Shown: in pieces, positions 16,613 to 21,523 of the stretch
How positions within the stretch are numbered: position 1 is the stretch's first letter
Layout of the letters: each line of letters begins with the position of its first letter
Source: Actinomycetota bacterium
GTDB lineage: Bacteria > Actinomycetota > Actinomycetes > Actinomycetales > Microbacteriaceae
Direction of reading: 5' to 3'
NCBI GenBank assembly: GCA_009703545.1
Contig: WLFX01000004.1
Location: 1-21,523 of the forward strand
DNA: 21,523 nt
Translations under genes and position numbers: made by a program
Notes under the pieces: generated by a model
What the model was told of the DNA's origin: nothing
Database searches by the model: none
What the model saw: the letters and a program-made list of their open reading frames with translations, nothing else

Positions 16613-16686
16613 GGGCCTGTAGCTCAGTTGGTTAGAGCGCCACGCTTACACCGTGGATGTCGGGAGTTCGAGTCTCTCCGGGCTCA
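16613..16686 (+). tRNA. tRNA-Val (anticodon UAC)
   Basis: A 74-nt cloverleaf: acceptor GGGCCTG with CGGGCTC (two G-U pairs), D-stem GCTC, anticodon arm CCACG-CTTACAC-CGTGG with anticodon TAC reading GUA/GUG codons, and T-arm GGGAG-TTCGAGT-CTCTC, with discriminator A. CCA is not encoded (CTC follows). Its last 11 bases are also the first 11 bases of the 88-bp repeat that continues downstream. Confidence 0.95.
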
Positions 16687-16763
16687 CTCACCTTTTTCTT
16701 CGAAATCGCCTGCAGAGCGAGACAATATCTCGCGAACGTCCGCAGGACCTTCGCGGGGCTCAC
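16676..16763 (+). repeat. 88-bp direct repeat, copy 1 (starts inside tRNA-Val)
   Basis: The repeat begins with the last 11 bases of tRNA-Val (16676-16686) and ends at the second GGGCTCAC (16756-16763). It matches copy 2 in 87 of 88 positions, the difference being G at 16753. Inside are TTTTTCTT (16693-16700) and a nested stem-loop: outer CCTGC/GCAGG (16709-16713 with 16742-16746) and inner GCGAGA/TCTCGC (16717-16722 with 16728-16733). No credible protein is encoded. Confidence 0.95.
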
Positions 16764-16800
16764 TCCTAAGATTTTTCTTTTGGGTGCACTGTCTATCAGA

Positions 16801-16825
16801 CGGAAGAATCCACTGGATTCTTCCG
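16801..16825. other. 11-bp perfect hairpin between the two repeats
   Basis: CGGAAGAATCC and GGATTCTTCCG form an 11-bp perfect stem with loop ACT. It ends at the base immediately before repeat copy 2. The nearest T-run on the plus strand (16843-16847) is 17 bp further on, so it is not a standard terminator, though it may stop or process the tRNA transcript. The rest of the 62-bp spacer (16764-16825) has a TTTTTCTT at 16772-16779 and no gene. Confidence 0.8.
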
Positions 16826-16913
16826 CTCCGGGCTCACTCACCTTTTTCTTCGAAATCGCCTGCAGAGCGAGACAATATCTCGCGAACGTCCGCAGGACCT
16901 TCACGGGGCTCAC
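16826..16913 (+). repeat. 88-bp direct repeat, copy 2 (carries tRNA-Val 3' end)
   Basis: Second copy at an offset of exactly 150 bp, with one substitution (A at 16903). It reproduces the tRNA 3'-terminal CTCCGGGCTCA (16826-16836), the T-run and the nested stem-loop. The final GGGCTCAC is at 16906-16913. The remaining bases up to the regulator stop at 16990 show nothing recognisable. Confidence 0.95.
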
Positions 16914-16989
16914 ATGAGTTCATCTGTCAAAATTTCTGATCGAAAATGCATCGCCGTCCACAAACGCACGTCGATGTGTCCGGTCTATT

Positions 16990-18903
16990 TTAAACATCGA
17001 TGACGTGCACGAGGGTGTCGATGAACCCTTCAAAGGTGGTCGAATTCTTGATGACGTCGGCCATGCGAGCTCGATCCGAAAACACGTCGACGAACTGTTC
17101 AAACACCTCTTGGAATTCTTCGCGCCCGCTCGCTGCGAAGGCGATAAACGCGACAACGTTGACTCGCTGGTCGCCCCACGGTGTCGCTACCTCATTGACC
17201 GCGAGGGCAATCGTCGGTCGTTGAGCGGTCATCGACATCGCGTGCGGGACCGCGAGCCCTTCGACAAACACGGTCGACGACATTTGCTCGCGCTCGATTG
17301 CGCTCTCAACATAGCCGTCGTCGATAATTCCGTGCGATTTCAGTGCTTCGCCAAGCGTGCGGATTGCCGACTCTGGTCCGTCAAACGTGACGTTTCGAAA
17401 GAACATGTCCGCGCGGAAGTATTTGAGTAATTGCTCACGAATGAGGTTTCGACGACGGCCTCGGCGTGCCCGAGACGTTACTCGACGAACCGCATCGATA
17501 TCGGACTCGGAGAGGAACGGTTGCACCTGCACGATTGTGTCGAGTTCAAAAGGGAGAGGTATCGTCGTGATGACAATGTCGGTCGTGATGTCACTCGCGC
17601 GAACATCCGTGCGTGTAATTACAGATTCGATGGTGATTTCTCCGCCAAGGATCTTCTCGATACTTTCCCTCATCACAATGTGCAGGTCGTAATACGAGGG
17701 GCTCACGATTGTTGCCGAAACCCGGTTCTTGGCCTGAGCTTGTCGTTCGAGGTGGCTTCCGATGTGCAGCGCGATATAGGAAATCTCATCTTCGTCAATC
17801 GTGATGTCGCGTTCCTTTTGAATAGTCGACGCGATGAACACGGCGATATCCCAGACAAGTGGGTACGACGACTTGATGGATTTTTGCAGCGGGTTTCGCG
17901 ACGGAGAATCGAATTTGGCGCGGGTCACGAGGTGCCCGATGTGTAACGCGAGCCGTCCGATGAGGTCACTATTGCGGAGGTCGATGAGGTACTCGTCATA
18001 AACCAGTTCAACCGCGCGAGTGGTTAGCGCAACATCTTCGCCATCTACTGTCGGCGTGCCGGCCGAACCGCCAGAACCGGGAGTGATGATTCTGGTCGCC
18101 AGCTGGCGAGCGAGGTACCATTCTTCGCGCGCGCCGAGGTCGATCGAGAAGTGACGTTTGGCCAACTCACGGACGATACCTGAAACGAAGGTGGTGTCAT
18201 CATCAAACTCAATCTCGATATCGGGCAGAGTCAAACCATTACGAACTCGATCGACCGCGATAGCGAGATGTAAGAGCACCGAATCGATTCCGTATTCGTT
18301 AATGAAGTAACGGTGATAGTCGAGTCGTTCAATCAGATCTGTTTTGAACTCGACGAGGGTCGGAATTTCGAATCGAAGAGCAATGGTGTCAAGGCTTAGC
18401 AAACCCGAATTCGTCTCGTCGTGAACAAGCGTCGATAGCAATCGACGAAGTTGTGACTCATCGCCCCGCAGGGTAAGAACATTGTCGACTCTGTCGATGG
18501 CAACTCCCGAATCCACTGCGTTCTGTCTGATGCGCTTGATATCCGATTCAATCGTCGCAGCCGAGACGTGCAGCGACAACGAGAGGTCGTCAATCGACAA
18601 ACCGGTGCTGGTCGACGCGAGTCGATGAACGATATGGTGCTCGCGTTCGCGGGGAGTGGATGGAAAAGATTCGGGCTTCGCATCGAGCTCTGAGCGGTAT
18701 GTGAAGTAGGCATCACGGTTGAGGCGGTAGCCGGTGCTCGTCGCGCTGATGATGTCGTAGGGATGGGCTGCGGACTTCGCCGCTGCAACATAGGAACGGA
18801 CGCTTCGAGTGGACACACCCATGTTCTCGGCCAGGAAGGACGCGGTGAGTGAGTCATCAGTCGACCGCAACAATTCCAAGAGAGCGAGATATTTGTCAGA
18901 CAT
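16990..18903 (-). CDS. BglG/MtlR-type PTS-controlled transcriptional regulator
   Basis: Multidomain regulator of 637 aa whose activity is set by phosphorylation from the PTS. Visible order: N-terminal HTH (about 5-60, AENMGVSTRSVRSYV); a second HTH (about 100-135, GLSIDDLSLSLHVSAATIESD); PRD1 (about 185-285, H212); PRD2 (about 295-390, H321/H324 and H380); a IIB-like domain (about 396-470); and a IIA domain of the mannitol/fructose type (about 495-637) with H554 in EGLAVPHAMS. The IIB-like segment reads ATIVSPSYYDLH with no Cys at the expected phosphorylation position, so this input may be lost. The DNA-binding HTH pair indicates an MtlR-like activator rather than an RNA antiterminator. Divergent orientation from the PTS operon supports control of it. 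Confidence 0.88.
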   Translation of the reverse strand: MSDKYLALLELLRSTDDSLTASFLAENMGVSTRSVRSYVAAAKSAAHPYDIISATSTGYRLNRDAYFTYRSELDAKPESFPSTPREREHHIVHRLASTSTGLSIDDLSLSLHVSAATIESDIKRIRQNAVDSGVAIDRVDNVLTLRGDESQLRRLLSTLVHDETNSGLLSLDTIALRFEIPTLVEFKTDLIERLDYHRYFINEYGIDSVLLHLAIAVDRVRNGLTLPDIEIEFDDDTTFVSGIVRELAKRHFSIDLGAREEWYLARQLATRIITPGSGGSAGTPTVDGEDVALTTRAVELVYDEYLIDLRNSDLIGRLALHIGHLVTRAKFDSPSRNPLQKSIKSSYPLVWDIAVFIASTIQKERDITIDEDEISYIALHIGSHLERQAQAKNRVSATIVSPSYYDLHIVMRESIEKILGGEITIESVITRTDVRASDITTDIVITTIPLPFELDTIVQVQPFLSESDIDAVRRVTSRARRGRRRNLIREQLLKYFRADMFFRNVTFDGPESAIRTLGEALKSHGIIDDGYVESAIEREQMSSTVFVEGLAVPHAMSMTAQRPTIALAVNEVATPWGDQRVNVVAFIAFAASGREEFQEVFEQFVDVFSDRARMADVIKNSTTFEGFIDTLVHVIDV

Positions 18904-18936
18904 TGTGACTTAACGATACCGAACGCCGTGAATCTA

Positions 18937-18954
18937 CTTCCGCGAGAGCGGAAG
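18937..18954. promoter_or_regulatory. inverted repeat in the divergent control region
   Basis: CTTCCGC and GCGGAAG form a perfect 7-bp inverted repeat around GAGA, 34 bp upstream of the regulator start. It may be a second regulator site or a hairpin in the leader of the regulator mRNA. Confidence 0.45.
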
Positions 18955-18968
18955 CATCCCTAAGGCTG

Positions 18969-18991
18969 ATTTGCCCCACAGGTAGGCAAAT
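18969..18991. promoter_or_regulatory. candidate operator for the MtlR-like regulator
   Basis: ATTTGCC and GGCAAAT are perfect inverted 7-mers with a 9-bp centre, 38 bp before the IIB start. The outer TTG...CAA arms resemble the general form of Bacillus MtlR sites. It lies between the divergent genes, where an activator of the PTS operon would be expected. Confidence 0.5.
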
Positions 18992-19028
18992 TGCTGAAAC
19001 AGTTGAGACATTCAATGAGGAGGTGGCG

Positions 19029-19379
19029 ATGACGCAGGTCCTCGTCGTGTGCGCTGCAGGTGCGTCCAGCACGTTCCTTGTGCGTCGATTGACCGACCTC
19101 GCATCAGCCGCCGGACTCACGTGGAGTTTCGCACCATCGTCTGTTGACTCCGTCCGTGACGATTCGACAGCGATTGTTGCGGTCTCCGCCCATGTCGCAA
19201 CCCCCGAGGTGCTGGATACACTGACGACGAGGGGAATAAGCCACGTCGTACTACCGGACACCGTTCGTGGAGGATTTGGCGCGGAGGACGCGTTGGCTGA
19301 AATCCTCAATTTTGTGGGCCACAATGATGGGCACGCGGGTTCAATTGTCGGGCCCCACCGTGTGGAGGGAACCAACTAA
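19029..19379 (+). CDS. stand-alone PTS enzyme IIB (lactose/cellobiose-like fold)
   Basis: A 116-aa cytoplasmic phosphocarrier. The start TQVLVVCAAGASSTFLVRRL has the phosphorylatable C8 in the P-loop-like turn of the lactose/cellobiose IIB family; the following strand AIVAVSAHVATPEVLD and the helix after it fit the same fold. It receives phosphate from a IIA and passes it to a sugar during transport. No matching IIA or IIC of this type is in the window, so its partner is unknown. ATG at 19029 is preferred because AGGAGG ends 5 nt upstream; GTG at 19023 is in frame but overlaps that site. Its stop shares one base with the HPr start (TAATG). Confidence 0.8.
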   Translation: MTQVLVVCAAGASSTFLVRRLTDLASAAGLTWSFAPSSVDSVRDDSTAIVAVSAHVATPEVLDTLTTRGISHVVLPDTVRGGFGAEDALAEILNFVGHNDGHAGSIVGPHRVEGTN

Positions 19380-19645
19380 TGGCTTCTCGTAGTGCGACGA
19401 TCGCCTCTGGGCACGGGCTTCACGCTCGTCCGGCCGCTATGTTTGTGCAAGCCGTCAACGACTCAGGGCTGTCGATCACGATTGAAAAGGACGGCCGCGA
19501 GGCGCCGGCCGGCAGCATTCTGGGCGTAATCTCGCTCGCAATCAATCAGGGGGATGCCGTCACTCTCACTGCTGACGGCGATAACGTCGATTCGGTTTTG
19601 GATTCACTGGTGACTTTTCTCGAAACGGATCACGACGCCGAATGA
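19379..19645 (+). CDS. ptsH: HPr phosphocarrier protein
   Basis: General PTS carrier of 88 aa that passes phosphate from enzyme I to the sugar-specific IIA domains. The active histidine is H15 in GHGLHARPAA, with R17 beside it. S46 in APAGSILGV occupies the regulatory serine position used by HPr kinase in Firmicutes, although that kinase is usually absent from actinobacteria. Length and the C-terminal LTADGDNVDSVLDSLVTFLE match HPr. It overlaps IIB by one base and enzyme I by four (ATGA), so the three are translationally coupled. Confidence 0.95.
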   Translation: MASRSATIASGHGLHARPAAMFVQAVNDSGLSITIEKDGREAPAGSILGVISLAINQGDAVTLTADGDNVDSVLDSLVTFLETDHDAE

Positions 19646-21309
19646 CGAACAAAGTGGTCATTGTCACGGGCATCGGCGTAGGTCGAGGACTCGTGGTCGG
19701 TGACGTTCGACGAATGCCGGATCCTCTTCCCGAACCAGAGACAACGAATAGCGCAAAGACCGCAGATGTGGAATTAGTCCGCGCATCGAATGCGCTAGGT
19801 GAGACCGCAGTGGACCTTCGTGCTCGAGGAGCGCAGGCTGGCGGACTCGCGAAGGATGTATTGGATGCTCTAGCACTGATGGCCGAAGACACGATGTTGC
19901 GTGCTGATGTGAAGGAACGGATCGATCGCGGCTCCACCGCTGAGCGCGCGGTTTTTGATGCCTTTGCTGGTTTTGCAGCGACGATGAAAAAAGCGGGTGG
20001 CTACATGGCCGAGCGTGCAGGAGATCTCGCCGATGTCGCCAATCGTGTCATTGCGAGAATCATGGGAGTTTCTGCCCCAGGTGTACCGCAATCGGAGACT
20101 CCGTTTATTCTCGTCGCTCGAGACCTCGCGCCCGCCGATACCGCGTTGCTCGATTTCGATATCGTTCGTGCGCTCGTCACCACCGACGGCGGTCCGACTT
20201 CACACACCGCAATTTTGGCCCGTGAAAAAGGCCTTCCCGCAATCGTTGGGGCTACATTGGCGAACGTTCTCGTGGATGGCGACATTGTCATTGTTGACGC
20301 CGGCAAGGGTGAAATCGTTCTCCACCCCGATGCCGCTCGCATTGCTGCCGCCCTTGTGGAGGCGCAGTCTCGACAAGCAGCCCGGGATGGCGCGACGGGA
20401 CCGGGTCGAATGGCGGATGGCCATGAAGTTCAGTTACTGGCCAACGTTGGTTCCTCGAAGTCTGCCGCTGCGGCGGTCGACGCTCACGCCGAAGGTGTCG
20501 GGTTGTTCCGTACTGAATTCCTATTCCTTGACAACGACGCTGCCCCGACCGTCGAGGCGCAACGAGCCGAGTACACCGCGGTGTTTGACAAATTCCCAGG
20601 CCAAAAAGTTGTCGTTCGGGTTCTTGACGCGGGTGCGGACAAGCCTCTGTCTTTCTTAACCGACGAGGGCGAAGAGAACCCGGCGCTCGGTCGCCGAGGG
20701 ATTCGGGCGTTGTTTGCTCACGAAGACATTCTCCGCGGTCAGTTGACAGCAATCGCTCAAGCCGCCGCCACGTCACTCGCCGACGTCTGGGTCATGGCAC
20801 CGATGATATCCACCGTCGAAGAAACCGAAGCGTTCGTGGGTATCTGCCGTGAACTCGGAATTCACAAGGCCGGCGTCATGATCGAGGTCCCCTCCAGCGC
20901 ACTTCTCGCCCATCACATCCTTGAGATTGCAGACTTCGTTTCAATAGGCACCAATGACCTCACTCAATACACTTTTGCTGCGGACCGCCTATTGGGCACC
21001 GTCGCAAACCTGCAAGACGCGTGGAATCCCGCGGTACTTCGCCTCATCCGCGAGGTTGGCCTTGCAGGGGAAGTGACAAAGAAACCGGTAGGAATCTGCG
21101 GAGAAGCGGCCGCTGACCCCTTACTTGCCGTCGTCCTCGTCGGACTCGGTGTCACGTCGTTGTCAATGTCACCCACTGCCCTCGCCGACGTGCGAGCCGA
21201 AATTTCGCGCTTCACGCTTTCCGAAGCGCGCGAACTTGCCGAGAGAGTTCTCTCGACGAGAAATGCAGCTGACGCCCGAAATGTGGCGTCTGCTGTGCTC
21301 ACCCAGTAA
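19642..21309 (+). CDS. ptsI: PTS enzyme I (phosphoenolpyruvate-protein phosphotransferase)
   Basis: Takes phosphate from phosphoenolpyruvate and passes it to HPr. The N-terminal HPr-binding and swivel region ends with the active H188 in TTDGGPTSHTAILAREKGLP. The C-terminal PEP-binding barrel has GVGLFRTEFLFL (286-297), VVRVLDAGADKP (324-335), ENPALGRRGIR, the IEVPSSALLA helix, SIGTNDLTQYTFAADR (434-449) and the acid/base C486 in VGICGEAAADP. Length 555 aa is a little under the usual 570-575, and the N-terminus is short. It starts inside the HPr stop. A 31-bp gap with AAAGGAG separates it from mtlA. Confidence 0.96.
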   Translation: MTNKVVIVTGIGVGRGLVVGDVRRMPDPLPEPETTNSAKTADVELVRASNALGETAVDLRARGAQAGGLAKDVLDALALMAEDTMLRADVKERIDRGSTAERAVFDAFAGFAATMKKAGGYMAERAGDLADVANRVIARIMGVSAPGVPQSETPFILVARDLAPADTALLDFDIVRALVTTDGGPTSHTAILAREKGLPAIVGATLANVLVDGDIVIVDAGKGEIVLHPDAARIAAALVEAQSRQAARDGATGPGRMADGHEVQLLANVGSSKSAAAAVDAHAEGVGLFRTEFLFLDNDAAPTVEAQRAEYTAVFDKFPGQKVVVRVLDAGADKPLSFLTDEGEENPALGRRGIRALFAHEDILRGQLTAIAQAAATSLADVWVMAPMISTVEETEAFVGICRELGIHKAGVMIEVPSSALLAHHILEIADFVSIGTNDLTQYTFAADRLLGTVANLQDAWNPAVLRLIREVGLAGEVTKKPVGICGEAAADPLLAVVLVGLGVTSLSMSPTALADVRAEISRFTLSEARELAERVLSTRNAADARNVASAVLTQ

Positions 21310-21340
21310 CACACACAGAAAATAGAAAAGGAGCGAGTCA

Positions 21341-21523
21341 ATGACGACTTCGTCATCAGCACGAGTAGGGATCCAGAAGTTCGGATCCTTCCTCTCGGGC
21401 ATGGTTATGCCCAACATCGCGGCATTTATTGCCTGGGGCCTCATCACGGCCTTCGTCATCCCAACTGGATGGCTTCCTGCACTCGGAGCTAACCCATTGG
21501 ACGCAGATGGAAACGCACTCAAC
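21341..21523 (+). CDS. mtlA: mannitol-specific PTS permease IIC(B), 5' part only
   Basis: The first 61 codons of a membrane permease, cut by the window end. The translation begins [20 protein letters not shown] and continues [19 protein letters not shown], the characteristic first helix of MtlA, which imports mannitol and releases mannitol-1-phosphate. AAAGGAG lies 7-8 nt before the ATG. Whether the protein also carries IIB and IIA domains cannot be seen. As the last visible gene of the operon it identifies the probable substrate and supports calling the divergent regulator MtlR-like. A related hexitol specificity is possible. Confidence 0.85.
   Translation, partial: MTTSSSARVGIQKFGSFLSGMVMPNIAAFIAWGLITAFVIPTGWLPALGANPLDADGNALN

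Noticed and set aside
16676..16913. CRISPR array
   Set aside because: Only two long copies with one spacer, or four 8-mers; the third interval repeats the first, and no cas genes are nearby.
16526..16939. Open frames on both strands running through tRNA-Val and the repeats
   Set aside because: They are translations of the tRNA and of the duplicated non-coding unit (the same peptide appears twice because the DNA is repeated); there is no family resemblance and no ribosome site.

Overview
The window looks like chromosomal DNA of a high-GC Gram-positive bacterium (Actinomycetota), most likely order Micrococcales and plausibly Microbacteriaceae. The main reason is the block aceE - fabD - fabH - acpP - fabF (minus strand) met head-on by a DUF3145 gene, an arrangement characteristic of that group. 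Supporting signs are several genes that seem to lack a leader and Shine-Dalgarno sequence, and a homodimeric AceE. Family placement is inference; no search was run.

Layout. (1) 68-3099, cell-surface sugars: a GT4 glycosyltransferase, a tRNA with anticodon CAU, a GT61/DUF563 glycosyltransferase and, convergent to it, a UDP-glucuronate decarboxylase (UDP-xylose synthase). The last two look AT-richer than the rest. (2) 3186-7485, minus strand: amidohydrolase (YtcJ/NfdA type) -> NCS1 permease -> nitrilase-superfamily amidase -> cupin, which reads as an import-and-hydrolysis cassette for an unidentified nitrogenous compound. (3) 7602-10241, plus strand: a second GT4 glycosyltransferase, a DUF1684 protein and DUF3145. 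(4) 10228-16493, minus strand: pyruvate dehydrogenase E1 followed directly by the type II fatty-acid synthesis genes, with candidate promoters before aceE and acpP and a perfect GC hairpin between acpP and fabF. (5) 16597-16989: tRNA-Val(UAC) followed by a tandem array in which the tRNA's 3' end recurs every 74-76 bp. (6) 16990-21523: a BglG/MtlR-type regulator divergent from an operon of stand-alone IIB, HPr, enzyme I and the start of mannitol permease MtlA (cut by the window end).

How the genes fit together. AceE makes acetyl-CoA, which FabH condenses with malonyl-ACP made by FabD on AcpP; FabF elongates. The PTS operon carries the general phosphotransfer proteins beside a sugar-specific permease, so mannitol uptake and phosphoryl flux are probably controlled together by the divergent regulator. 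The most unusual structure is the repeat array after tRNA-Val, which resembles in design the repeats after E. coli tyrT. The least explained gene set is the amidohydrolase/NCS1/nitrilase/cupin cassette.
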